From an uncultured Candidatus Actinomarina sp. (GTDB lineage: Bacteria > Actinomycetota > Acidimicrobiia > Actinomarinales > Actinomarinaceae), in NCBI GenBank assembly GCA_902555055.1, contig CACDQN010000006.1, forward strand, positions 1-59,138: DNA of 59,138 bases, read 5' to 3'. Position numbers and translations under genes: made by a program. Of this stretch, positions 16,488 to 25,008 are shown one piece after another. Each line of letters opens with the position of its first letter. Positions within the stretch are counted from its first letter, which is position 1. Below the pieces are notes generated by a model, which saw only the letters and a program-made list of their open reading frames with translations, was not told where the DNA came from and searched no databases.

Positions 16488-17375
16488 GTGAACACTAAAA
16501 AATCACTCCTATTAATTATTGCTCTTGCATTAGTTGCAGCTGCCTGTGGTGGCGGATCAGCAACTCCTTGTGATGAAGTAGAAATTACAACAGGAGAAAA
16601 TGGATTACCTGATCTTGATGGATGTGAGTTTACATTTGCTGTTGAGAATGCGTATTTGCCATTTAATTATATTGATGCAGCTGACGGCGAAGCAAAAGGT
16701 TGGGACTATGATGTCTTTAACCATATGGCAGAATTAATGAATTTCGTGCCAGTTTACGTACCAGCAGCTTGGGATGGAATGATTCAAGCAGTTTCTGATG
16801 GTCAGTTTATGATCGCAGGTGACGGAATTACCATAACAGCTGAAAGAGACGAAATTATTGACTTCTCTAACGGATATATCAATTTAGCTCAGAGAGTACT
16901 TGTAGCAGTCGGAAATGATGATATTACAAGTATTGAAGATCTTAAGAGCGGAGATTACACAGTAGCTACTCAAAAAGGAACTACAAACTATGAGTTTGCG
17001 GTTTCTGAACTAGGAGAAGACAAAGTTAAAGCATACGATGACTTTAACTTTGCTATTCAAGCTGTAATCTCAGGAGACGCAGACGCATCAATTATTGATG
17101 AAACTGCTGGCCTAGGTTATATGGGAGCTAATAAAGACCAAGTAAAACTAGTTGGAGGAGATTTAACCTCTGAACAACTCGGTTTCGCATTTCCTAACGG
17201 AAGCCCATTAGTAGATGTAGTTAATCAAGGTTTAGAAGCAATGGAAGCAAGCGGAAAACTTGCAGAAATTAATGCTAAATTCTTCTCACCAGATTTTGCT
17301 GTAACATACGATGATATAGCAGAGTGTGATGAAAACATTCCTGAGGAATATTTACCAGAGGACTGTGAAGTATAA
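16488..17375 (+). CDS. Amino-acid ABC transporter substrate-binding lipoprotein (family 3)
   Basis: This 295-residue periplasmic-type binding protein has a signal peptide ending in LALVAAAC, so Cys20 would be lipidated and anchor it outside the membrane. The family 3 fold shows CEFTFAVENAYLPFNY, GWDYDVFNHMAEL, DGMIQAVSDGQFMIAGDGIT, TAERDEIIDFSNGY and VATQKGTTNYEF. The ligand is probably an amino acid, possibly a polar one, but is not predictable. GTG 16488 is the start, behind a strong GGAGG. A cysteine-containing acidic C-terminus (CDENIPEEY, then EDC) is an unusual extra. A perfect hairpin separates it from its permease. Confidence 0.92.
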   Translation: MNTKKSLLLIIALALVAAACGGGSATPCDEVEITTGENGLPDLDGCEFTFAVENAYLPFNYIDAADGEAKGWDYDVFNHMAELMNFVPVYVPAAWDGMIQAVSDGQFMIAGDGITITAERDEIIDFSNGYINLAQRVLVAVGNDDITSIEDLKSGDYTVATQKGTTNYEFAVSELGEDKVKAYDDFNFAIQAVISGDADASIIDETAGLGYMGANKDQVKLVGGDLTSEQLGFAFPNGSPLVDVVNQGLEAMEASGKLAEINAKFFSPDFAVTYDDIAECDENIPEEYLPEDCEV

Positions 17376-17403
17376 GTAAGTTTTTATTTATATTTAAATT
17401 TGT

Positions 17404-17429
17404 AATAGGCACGGAAATCCGTGCCTATT
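17404..17429 (+). terminator. Perfect 11-bp hairpin between binding protein and permease
   Basis: AATAGGCACGG, loop AAAT, CCGTGCCTATT: a perfect 11-base-pair stem followed by only a short T-rich run (GCTTTAATAT). It is too weak in T residues for full termination. Such hairpins after binding-protein genes normally protect the upstream mRNA or stop part of transcription, so that the binding protein is made in excess over the permease. Confidence 0.75.
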
Positions 17430-17448
17430 GCTTTAATATAGGAAAATA

Positions 17449-18204
17449 ATGAAAATAAAGAACCTATTAAAACCTGACAATTGGTGGATATTAATATTAA
17501 GTGGTGTTATCGCTTATATGGTATATGTTATTTTTTCAAACCCTGAATATAATAAAGCTTTCAATTTTATTCTTCCAGGCCTTGCTATAACTTTTCTTTC
17601 AACACTAATTTCTTTTATTGTTGCTATATTTCTGGGTCTTGTTTCTGGAATAGGTCGGATATCTAAAAACAAATATGCTAGAACAATCTCTAGAACTTAT
17701 ATTGAATTTATAAGAGGTGTCCCAGTTCTGATTTTAATATTTACAATAGCATTTGTTGTTGTTGTCAGAGGTGCTGAATTATTTAATATTAATAATGGCA
17801 ACGTTCCCATGCTTGTTCGTGCAATTATTGCTTTATCTGTATTTTATGGCGCTTACATAGCAGAAGTTTTTCGCGCTGGTATTGAATCTGTTCATCAAGG
17901 GCAAAGAGAAGGTGGGGCCTCTTTGGGTTTGTCTGACAGACAAATTATGCGATATATTGTTTTACCCCAAGCATTTAGAAACATGCTTCCCGCTCTTGGT
18001 AATGATTTCATATCTATGATGAAAGACTCCTCACTGCTTTCTGTATTAGCTGTAGAAGATCTTACTTATAGAGGACGATTATATTCTGGCAGTACCTTTA
18101 GGTTTGCTGAAACCTACCTAGTTCTTACTGTTTTATACTTAATCATCACACTTATACTGTCAGGCTTGCAAAGAAAACTAGAAAAAAGACTTGAATCTCA
18201 CTAA
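17449..18204 (+). CDS. Amino-acid ABC transporter permease (HisM/GlnP type)
   Basis: This 251-residue integral membrane protein has about five or six transmembrane segments. The ATPase-docking EAA loop is EGGASLGLSDRQIMRYIVLPQ, preceded by AYIAEVFRAGIESVHQGQ. It works with the binding protein encoded upstream. The ATPase subunit is not next to it in this window and must be supplied from elsewhere. The 3' end overlaps xerC by 14 bases. Confidence 0.93.
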   Translation: MKIKNLLKPDNWWILILSGVIAYMVYVIFSNPEYNKAFNFILPGLAITFLSTLISFIVAIFLGLVSGIGRISKNKYARTISRTYIEFIRGVPVLILIFTIAFVVVVRGAELFNINNGNVPMLVRAIIALSVFYGAYIAEVFRAGIESVHQGQREGGASLGLSDRQIMRYIVLPQAFRNMLPALGNDFISMMKDSSLLSVLAVEDLTYRGRLYSGSTFRFAETYLVLTVLYLIITLILSGLQRKLEKRLESH

Positions 18205-19048
18205 TAAAAAGTACCAAGATAAAATTGTTAAAGAATATTTAGCATATTTAAGTAAAGTTAAAGGCTATTCATCACACACAGTAACTTCTTATGAATACGA
18301 CATATTTCAATATTTGGAAATTAATCAAGATATTGGTGAATTTTCATTGTATTTAAAATTATTAAGTAGAAAAAATTATGCTAAATCAACAATTAATAGA
18401 AAAATCACTTCAATTAAAACTTTTTTAAAATGGGCATCTAAAATGGATTACTTTGATGCAACCCTTATTCAAACAGTAACAAACCTTAAATCAGAAAAAA
18501 AATTACCAAATATCCTAAGTTCTTCATATATCAATAAGTTATTGGATGAATTACCATTTCAAACTACCAAAGAAATTAGAGATAAAGCAATTTTAGAATT
18601 AATGTATTCATCTGGCTTAAGAGTAAGTGAAGTAGCTAATTTAAAAATTCAAAATTTCAAACTTAATAAATCTATAAAAGTACTCGGAAAAGGTAGCAAG
18701 GAAAGGGTATTGCCAATAACTGCAAGAGCTGGAAAATCTATTTCTAGTTATCTTAAAGTTGCAAGGATAGAGTTAGCGAATAATAAATCACATGATTACA
18801 TGTTCTTAGGCATAAGAGGTGGTCAGTTAAGTGAAAGAGAGATAAGGAGAATAGTAAATCTCAGAGTTGGTACGTTTCCACATAGTTTAAGACATACCTT
18901 TGCAACTCATCTACTAGAGGGTGGAGCAGATTTAAGAGTTGTTCAAGAACTTTTGGGTCATAATGATCCAACAACCACACAAATTTATACACACGTATCA
19001 AAAAAACAACTTAAAGAAAAGTTTAAACAATCTCACCCTAGGGGTTGA
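18191..19048 (+). CDS. xerC: Tyrosine recombinase XerC
   Basis: This 285-residue tyrosine recombinase resolves chromosome dimers at dif with XerD and FtsK. The SAM-like N-terminal domain (YLSKVKGYSSHTVTSYEYDI) is followed by the catalytic domain, with Arg in SSGLRVSEV, Lys in LGKGSKERVLPI, His and Arg in HSLRHTFATHL, His in LLGHNDPTTTQ and nucleophile Tyr in IYTHVS. Its position just before rpsB is the standard actinobacterial one. TTG 18191 is the only plausible start near the family N-terminus. It overlaps the permease gene, so this is gene packing, not a mobile element. Confidence 0.93.
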   Translation: MNLTNKKYQDKIVKEYLAYLSKVKGYSSHTVTSYEYDIFQYLEINQDIGEFSLYLKLLSRKNYAKSTINRKITSIKTFLKWASKMDYFDATLIQTVTNLKSEKKLPNILSSSYINKLLDELPFQTTKEIRDKAILELMYSSGLRVSEVANLKIQNFKLNKSIKVLGKGSKERVLPITARAGKSISSYLKVARIELANNKSHDYMFLGIRGGQLSEREIRRIVNLRVGTFPHSLRHTFATHLLEGGADLRVVQELLGHNDPTTTQIYTHVSKKQLKEKFKQSHPRG

Positions 19049-19101
19049 ATAATATCAAATAGATATTAGAATTTTATAGAAATTAGACACCATATTTACA
19101 A

Positions 19102-19130
19102 GTTTCCTTGGTGAACGAAAGTTTGGAAAC
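19102..19130 (+). promoter_or_regulatory. Possible stem-loop in the rpsB leader
   Basis: GTTTCC at 19102-19107 and GGAAAC at 19125-19130 can pair around a 17-base loop in the 126-base gap between xerC and rpsB. Ribosomal protein S2 autoregulates through its leader in other bacteria. The pairing here is short and untested. Confidence 0.25.
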
Positions 19131-19174
19131 CGCTTATGCAAGGAATATGGGATGAAATAACCAAAGGAGAAACT

Positions 19175-19885
19175 ATGTCGACGTCGATGAAAGACTTGCT
19201 TGAAGCAGGAGTTCATTTTGGCCATCAAACACAGAGATGGAACCCAAAGATGGACAAATATATTTATAGTGCGAAAAGTGGAATTCACATTCTTGATTTA
19301 AGAATTACCTATGAAGCAATTGAAAAATCACAGGATTATATACAAAAACTTGTAGCTAATAGTGGAAAAGTACTTTTTGTTGGAACTAAACCACAAGCTC
19401 AACAAGTAATAGAAGATCAAGCAATTAGAGCAGATATGCCTTATGTTAACTTCAGGTGGTTGGGTGGAATGCTAACTAACTTTAAAACAATTATTAAAAG
19501 AGTTACTTATCTTAAAGAATTAATGGCACTTGAATCATCTGGTGAAATTAATGCATACACAAAATCAGAAAGATTAAAAATAAGACGGGAAATTGAAAAA
19601 CTTAATAAATCAATAGGTGGAATTGTTAATTTAAATAAATTACCCGAGGCTCTTTTTGTTGTTGATCTAGCGAATGAATCAACAGCTATAACAGAAGCTA
19701 AAAAATTAGGCATACCTGTCATAGGTCTGGCTGATTCTAATGTTGACCCAGAGGGAGTAGAAATTGTTGTCCCAGGTAATGATGATGCTATCAGATCAAT
19801 AGAATTAATAACTTCAGCTATTGCCGATGCTTGTTTGAAGGGATCAGGAAAAAGAGCAGAAGTAGAAAATAAGGAGAATAGCTAA
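19175..19885 (+). CDS. rpsB: 30S ribosomal protein S2
   Basis: This 236-residue S2 begins MSTSMKDLLEAGVHFGHQT and shows RWNPKMDKYIY, LFVGTKPQAQ, NFRWLGGMLTNFKTI, VVDLANESTAITEAKKLGIP and DDAIRSIELITSAIADA. ATG 19175 is preferred because GGAG lies just upstream (AAAGGAGAAACT) and it matches the family N-terminus. An ATG at 19136 would add 13 unrelated residues. It heads rpsB-tsf-pyrH-frr. Confidence 0.97.
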   Translation: MSTSMKDLLEAGVHFGHQTQRWNPKMDKYIYSAKSGIHILDLRITYEAIEKSQDYIQKLVANSGKVLFVGTKPQAQQVIEDQAIRADMPYVNFRWLGGMLTNFKTIIKRVTYLKELMALESSGEINAYTKSERLKIRREIEKLNKSIGGIVNLNKLPEALFVVDLANESTAITEAKKLGIPVIGLADSNVDPEGVEIVVPGNDDAIRSIELITSAIADACLKGSGKRAEVENKENS

Positions 19886-20493
19886 TGTCGATTTCAGCTA
19901 GTGATGTAAAAAAATTACGTGATATGACTGGTGCGGGCATGATGGATGCCAAAAAAGCTCTTTCTGAAAACGATGGTGATTTTGATAAAGCAGTTAAAAC
20001 TTTAAGAGAAAAAGGATTAGCTGATTCAAAAAAACGTGCTGATAAAGAAGCGAACCAGGGAACTATAGGAGACTATATTCACTATCAACAAGATAGAGCA
20101 GTCTCTGGTGTTTTAGTAGAATTAGCATGTGAAACTGATTTTGTAGCTAAATCAGATGAATTTAAAAATGTTGCTAAACAAATAGCGATGCATATTGCTG
20201 CATTAAAGCCAGAATTTTTAAATATTGAAGATGTTCCATCTGACAGAATTGATGAAGAAAAAGACATTATACAAAAACAATCCGAAAATGAAGGTAAGCC
20301 TAAAGATGTTATTTCTAAAATTGTAGATGGTAAAATTTCTTCTTTTTACAAAGATTATGTATTGAATGAACAAACTTTTTGTAATCCAGAATTTTATGAA
20401 GGAAAAGTTGGCATAATGATAGAAGAACTTTCTGGAAAACTTGGTGAAAAAATATATATAAAAACATTCTCAAGAATAGAAGTAGGTAGTTGA
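19885..20493 (+). CDS. tsf: Elongation factor Ts
   Basis: This 202-residue nucleotide-exchange factor for EF-Tu has the N-terminal UBA-like domain VKKLRDMTGAGMMDAKKAL and the core segment VELACETDFVAKSDEFK. The family TDFVA motif contacts EF-Tu. It is shorter than E. coli Ts, as in many streamlined and actinobacterial versions. It starts on a TAATG overlap with rpsB and is co-translated. Confidence 0.96.
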   Translation: MSISASDVKKLRDMTGAGMMDAKKALSENDGDFDKAVKTLREKGLADSKKRADKEANQGTIGDYIHYQQDRAVSGVLVELACETDFVAKSDEFKNVAKQIAMHIAALKPEFLNIEDVPSDRIDEEKDIIQKQSENEGKPKDVISKIVDGKISSFYKDYVLNEQTFCNPEFYEGKVGIMIEELSGKLGEKIYIKTFSRIEVGS

Positions 20494-20494
20494 A

Positions 20495-21196
20495 ATGAGT
20501 AGGGTTCTACTTAAACTTTCTGGAGAATCCTTTGCTAATCCTGAAACTAACTTCGGCATTCAGCCAGATATAATTGAAAGAATTGCTTCAGAGATAACAC
20601 ATGCAAACAAAGAGGGTATTCAGATAGGAGTTGTAGTTGGTGGAGGAAACTTCTTTCGCGGAGTACAAGAATCAGCTCAAAATATGGCTCAGGCAAATGC
20701 TGATTATATGGGTATGCTTGCAACGGTAATTAATGCAGTTGCTCTAAAAGATGCATTAGATAAGAATGGTACTCAAACCAGAGTGCAGTCAGCAATAACA
20801 ATGACTGCTGTTGCTGAACCATATATTCGGTTAAGAGCAATTAGACATTTGGAAAAGGGGAGAGTAGTTATTTTTGCTGCTGGTACTGGTAACCCATATT
20901 TTACAACCGACACAGCTGCTTCACTACGTGCAGCAGAAATTGACGCAAATTTAATGCTCAAATCTACGAGAGTTGATGGTGTTTATGATAAAGATCCAGA
21001 AAAGGATAAATCAGCTTCAAAATATGAAGAAATATCATACAAAGAAGTTGTATCCAGTAAATTAAAAGTCATGGACTTGACTGCAATAACTTTATGTGAA
21101 GAAAATGAAATGCCCATAAGAGTCTTCAATGGAACAAAAAAAGAAAATATATATAGTGCTTTGATTGGTGAAAAAATCGGCACTTTAATAAAATAA
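20495..21196 (+). CDS. pyrH: UMP kinase
   Basis: This 233-residue amino-acid-kinase-fold enzyme makes UDP from UMP, feeding all pyrimidine nucleotides. It shows LLKLSGESF, VVGGGNFFRG, ADYMGMLATVINA, the UMP pocket IFAAGTGNPYFTTDTAA and DGVYDKDPEKD. One base separates it from tsf. The window's upp makes UMP, so salvage flows into this enzyme. Confidence 0.97.
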   Translation: MSRVLLKLSGESFANPETNFGIQPDIIERIASEITHANKEGIQIGVVVGGGNFFRGVQESAQNMAQANADYMGMLATVINAVALKDALDKNGTQTRVQSAITMTAVAEPYIRLRAIRHLEKGRVVIFAAGTGNPYFTTDTAASLRAAEIDANLMLKSTRVDGVYDKDPEKDKSASKYEEISYKEVVSSKLKVMDLTAITLCEENEMPIRVFNGTKKENIYSALIGEKIGTLIK

Positions 21197-21200
21197 AAAT

Positions 21201-21752
21201 ATGTCCGAAGCACTAATAAAACTAATAGAAGAAAAAATGCTCACATCTATTAATCACCTTGTAGATGATTTTGCAACAATTAGAACTGGTAGAGCAAATC
21301 CTTCATTGGTTGATAAATTAAATGTAGAATATTATGGTACAAAGACCCCACTTCAACAACTTGCTACAATTTCTGTTCCTGATCCTAAATTATTAGTAAT
21401 TCAACCATTCGATAAATCTGCTTTGGAAGAGATAGAAAAATCTATAATGAATGCAGATATAGGATTAAATCCAGCTAATGATGGCGAAGTCATAAGAATT
21501 CCAATACCTCCCTTATCTGAAGAGAGAAGAAAAGAATTAGGTAAAGTTGCATCAAAATTTTCAGAAGATGCAAAAGTATCTGTTAGAAGCCACAGAAGAT
21601 ATGGGATTGATGAAATTTCTAAATTAAAAGATGATCATTCTGCAGATGAAATTAAACGATTAGAATCAAAAGTACAGGAATTAACAGATAATTTTGTTAA
21701 TAAAGTTGATGAATTACTTTTGGTGAAGCAGAATGAATTACTTGAGGTTTAG
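21201..21752 (+). CDS. frr: Ribosome recycling factor
   Basis: This 183-residue RRF splits post-termination ribosomes with EF-G. It shows FATIRTGRANPSLVDKLNVEYY, the hinge PLQQLATISVPDPKLLVIQPFD and RIPIPPLSEERRKELGK, giving a normal length and two-domain pattern. It follows pyrH by four bases, and its end overlaps the cdsA start by 20 bases. Confidence 0.97.
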   Translation: MSEALIKLIEEKMLTSINHLVDDFATIRTGRANPSLVDKLNVEYYGTKTPLQQLATISVPDPKLLVIQPFDKSALEEIEKSIMNADIGLNPANDGEVIRIPIPPLSEERRKELGKVASKFSEDAKVSVRSHRRYGIDEISKLKDDHSADEIKRLESKVQELTDNFVNKVDELLLVKQNELLEV

Positions 21753-22653
21753 AAAATTATATCAAGCCGATAATGACGGCACCTTTTGGCCTGGGTATAT
21801 TGAACTTCCTGATAATGATATTGAACCAGAACCTGAAAATGATAGTCAAAATAGAAATTTCAGTTTACTTTCAAATCCAAGGGTTTATACAGGTATAGGT
21901 CTACTAGCCCTTGTAACTTTATTTTTCTTAAATAAAACAACTGCTCTTATTCTTTTAGTAATTATTGCTCTTATAGCTACAAAAGAGTGGTTTGATATTT
22001 TTGATTATGGAATAATGCTTCCATATCCTTTACTTTTATATGCTTCTCTCGCACCATTAATAATTGTTTATTTTTATGGTTATGAAAATTACTATTTACC
22101 TTTTTTTATATTTCCACTGGGTGTCGTGATATATACGGGTTCTTTTGTAGAGTATGGCATCTATGAAAAATTTGGAAGTTCTTTTTTATTTCTTGTATGG
22201 TTTGGTTCTGGAATAGGAGCTATTGGATATATATTAAGTAATTTTGGCTCATTATTTACCTATCTTTTATTAATTTCTATATCTTTGTCTGACATAGCAG
22301 CATATGAATTTGGAAGAAGATATGGAAAAAGAAAATTAGCAAGTAATATATCTCCAAATAAGACTGTAGAAGGTTTTCTCGCTGGTCTTATTGTGGGTGT
22401 TGTTGTTAATTTTTTTGTGTTAAGCAATACTTTAGAATTATCGTTAATTCAGAGTTTATTACTTTCTGTAATTTTTATACTTTTTGCAACTTTAGGTGAT
22501 TTATTTGAATCAAAAATTAAAAGATCTGTTGAAATAAAAGATGCTAGTTCTTTATTACCTGGTCATGGCGGGGTATTAGACAGAATTGATTCACAATTAT
22601 TAAGTTTTCCTGTCTTAGTGTTCTTTATTCATTTTTTAGATTTAATCCAATAA
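21733..22653 (+). CDS. cdsA: Phosphatidate cytidylyltransferase
   Basis: This 306-residue membrane enzyme makes CDP-diacylglycerol, the precursor of most phospholipids. About 55 N-terminal residues are soluble and acidic (PDNDIEPEPENDSQN), followed by about eight hydrophobic segments. The family signature is spread over SPNKTVEGFLAG, GDLFESKIKRSVEIKDAS and LLPGHGGVLDRIDS. In many bacteria dxr follows; here rseP follows directly. ATG 21733 lies within the frr end. Confidence 0.93.
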   Translation: MNYLRFRKLYQADNDGTFWPGYIELPDNDIEPEPENDSQNRNFSLLSNPRVYTGIGLLALVTLFFLNKTTALILLVIIALIATKEWFDIFDYGIMLPYPLLLYASLAPLIIVYFYGYENYYLPFFIFPLGVVIYTGSFVEYGIYEKFGSSFLFLVWFGSGIGAIGYILSNFGSLFTYLLLISISLSDIAAYEFGRRYGKRKLASNISPNKTVEGFLAGLIVGVVVNFFVLSNTLELSLIQSLLLSVIFILFATLGDLFESKIKRSVEIKDASSLLPGHGGVLDRIDSQLLSFPVLVFFIHFLDLIQ

Positions 22654-22669
22654 GTGTAATAATTAATAT

Positions 22670-23773
22670 ATGAATGCTATTTTAACGATTGCTTTATTAA
22701 CTCTTTTTGTAGTTTTGCATGAATTAGGTCATTATATATCTGCAAGAAGATCAAAAATCGCTGTATCTGAATTCTTTGTAGGTTTTGGTCCTAAAATATT
22801 TTCATTTAAAAAAAATAAAACTGAGTATGGCTTGAAAGCATTTTTATTGGGTGGTTATGTAAAAATACCAGGTATGGATCAGAATGAAAGTCCTGAGGGG
22901 TATGAAAACAATGAATTATTTCATACTGCAACATGGACAAAAAAATTATATATTGCTTCTTCCGGAATCATAGTTAATTTCTTACTTGCTTGGATAATAT
23001 TATTTTCTATATTTGCTTTTTATGGGATTGAACAACCAACCTTAGAAATTAGCACTATTGGAACATCCTCTGTAAGCGAGAGTGATTCTGCACCTTCCGA
23101 AATAGCCGGTTTAAAACCTGGTGATGTTATTTATTCTTTTAATGGTAAGAGTGTGAATAATTGGGATAGTTTAGTCAGCGTAATTGAAGTAAATCCAAAT
23201 CAAGAGGTAAGTATTGGATATACAAGAAATTCCCAAAAATATATCACTACAACAATACTTGAAGCTAGAGATATAAATAACAAAAGTTATGGATACCTTG
23301 GTGTATCTCCAGTGTTGGAAAGGCAAACTTTAAGTATCTTAGAAGCTGTCCCAGCTACAACATTAGTTGAGTTAGATATGACCAAATCAGCAATACAGGG
23401 AATAGTTACTCTATTTAGTCCTGCAAATTTACAAACACTATTAGGTACGTACTCAGGTGAATCCATTCCTGATGAGGTAAGGCCATTGAGCCCAATAGGA
23501 TTAGCACAAGCAGGAAATCAAATTGCCGAAGGTGGCTACGTCAATCTATTTAGTTTACTTGCTTTTGTGAATATATTTTTAGCTGTTTTTAACTCAATTC
23601 CGCTAGTGCCTCTAGATGGTGGAAGAATAGTGCTTGCACTTTATGAGGGCATCACTGGAAAAAAAGTAGAAGATAAAAAACTTTACCCTATTGCTGCAGT
23701 TGTTATTATAGTTTTCGTCTTTTTAGGAATTACTGCTTTCTATTTAGATATAACTCAACCAATAAAATTATGA
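22670..23773 (+). CDS. rseP: Site-2 intramembrane zinc metalloprotease RseP
   Basis: This 367-residue M50 protease cuts membrane-bound anti-sigma factors or remnant signal peptides within the membrane. The zinc site is VVLHELGHYISARR, and the second motif is NSIPLVPLDGGRIV. A PDZ domain with GLKPGDVIYSFNGKSVNNWD lies between them. Four transmembrane segments are expected. The order cdsA, rseP, ispG is conserved. The stop overlaps ispG (ATGA). Confidence 0.95.
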   Translation: MNAILTIALLTLFVVLHELGHYISARRSKIAVSEFFVGFGPKIFSFKKNKTEYGLKAFLLGGYVKIPGMDQNESPEGYENNELFHTATWTKKLYIASSGIIVNFLLAWIILFSIFAFYGIEQPTLEISTIGTSSVSESDSAPSEIAGLKPGDVIYSFNGKSVNNWDSLVSVIEVNPNQEVSIGYTRNSQKYITTTILEARDINNKSYGYLGVSPVLERQTLSILEAVPATTLVELDMTKSAIQGIVTLFSPANLQTLLGTYSGESIPDEVRPLSPIGLAQAGNQIAEGGYVNLFSLLAFVNIFLAVFNSIPLVPLDGGRIVLALYEGITGKKVEDKKLYPIAAVVIIVFVFLGITAFYLDITQPIKL

Positions 23774-24990
23774 TAAAAAGAAGAAAAACAACTCAATTTA
23801 TGCTTGGAAATATTGGAGTTGGCTCTGAACATCCCATCTCAGTCCAATCTATGACTACAACTAAAACTAGAGATACTGAGAAAACTCTCGAACAAATATA
23901 TGAAATAGCATCAAATGGTGCTGACATCGTAAGAGTTACCTGTAATGAAATTGAAGCTGCTGAATCATTGGTTAAAATCTGTGCTAGAAGCCCAGTCCCG
24001 GTTGTTGCAGATATTCATTTTCAATACAAGTTAGCTTTAGCTGCTATTGAAGCTGGAGTCCAGGGATTAAGACTTAATCCTGGAAACATTAGAAATGAAA
24101 AGCAAATCAAAGAAGTTGCAAAAGAATGTTTAAATGCAGATATTCCCATACGCATTGGTGTTAATGCTGGTTCATTAGACAAAGACATATTAGATAAGTA
24201 TGGAGATGCTACTCCAGAGGCACTAGTTGAATCAGCTTTACTAGAAACTAGGTATCTTCAGGATGTTAATTTTCATAATATTAAAATTTCCGTAAAACAT
24301 TCAAATGTGCCATCCATGATTGATTCCTATAGATTACTTGCTGAAAAAGTCGACTATCCGTTACATTTAGGAGTAACTGAAGCAGGACCATTACCTGGCG
24401 GACTAATTAAATCTATCGCAGGTATATCTACATTATTATCGGAAGGTATTGGTGACACTATAAGATTATCACTTACTACTGATCCGATTGAAGAAGCAAA
24501 ATATGGTAGACAGTTACTTGAGTATCTTAATTTAAGAGAAAGAAAATCTTTAGATTTAATTGCATGTCCCAGTTGCGGAAGAGCAGAAGTAGACGTAATA
24601 GAGATCGCAAGTCAAGCTCAAACTGCTTTGGAAGAACAAGGCTTTCCTTTACAAGTTGCAGTTATGGGTTGTGTTGTGAATGGTCCTGGAGAAGCTAGGT
24701 CTGCAGATTTAGGAATTGCCGCTGGTAAAGGAAGGGGCCATCTTTTTATAAAAGGTCAAGTTGTAAAGGTAGTAAAAGAAAATGAAATGGTTGAAGCTTT
24801 AGTTCAAGAAGGACGCCTTCTTGTTGAAGAGGGAATAGAGGCGAGATTAGCGGCTGCAGATAAAAATGCTGCAACTATTGCTGCACAGGATGCTAAAGAT
24901 CTAATAAATTCTCAAGGCGATATTAATGACTTTGATAAAAAAACAAAATCAGTTATTGAGATATCTACAAATACTGATATTGAAAATTAA
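23770..24990 (+). CDS. ispG: 4-hydroxy-3-methylbut-2-enyl-diphosphate synthase (IspG/GcpE)
   Basis: This 406-residue enzyme is the penultimate step of the MEP isoprenoid pathway, using a 4Fe-4S cluster to reduce the cyclic diphosphate MEcPP to HMBPP. It shows VGSEHPISVQSMTTTKTRD at the start and VADIHFQYKLAL in the TIM-barrel. The cluster ligands are ACPSCGRAEVDV and GCVVNGPGEARSADLG. About 40 residues after the usual end (AADKNAATIAAQDAK onward) are an extra tail. It overlaps rseP by four bases. Confidence 0.96.
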   Translation: MIKRRKTTQFMLGNIGVGSEHPISVQSMTTTKTRDTEKTLEQIYEIASNGADIVRVTCNEIEAAESLVKICARSPVPVVADIHFQYKLALAAIEAGVQGLRLNPGNIRNEKQIKEVAKECLNADIPIRIGVNAGSLDKDILDKYGDATPEALVESALLETRYLQDVNFHNIKISVKHSNVPSMIDSYRLLAEKVDYPLHLGVTEAGPLPGGLIKSIAGISTLLSEGIGDTIRLSLTTDPIEEAKYGRQLLEYLNLRERKSLDLIACPSCGRAEVDVIEIASQAQTALEEQGFPLQVAVMGCVVNGPGEARSADLGIAAGKGRGHLFIKGQVVKVVKENEMVEALVQEGRLLVEEGIEARLAAADKNAATIAAQDAKDLINSQGDINDFDKKTKSVIEISTNTDIEN

Positions 24991-25008
24991 AACCTTTAAG
25001 ATATAAAC

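Noticed and set aside
18191-19048. Tyrosine recombinase as part of a mobile element
   Set aside because: It sits in the conserved position before rpsB with XerC catalytic residues, and there are no repeats, cargo or excisionase genes around it.
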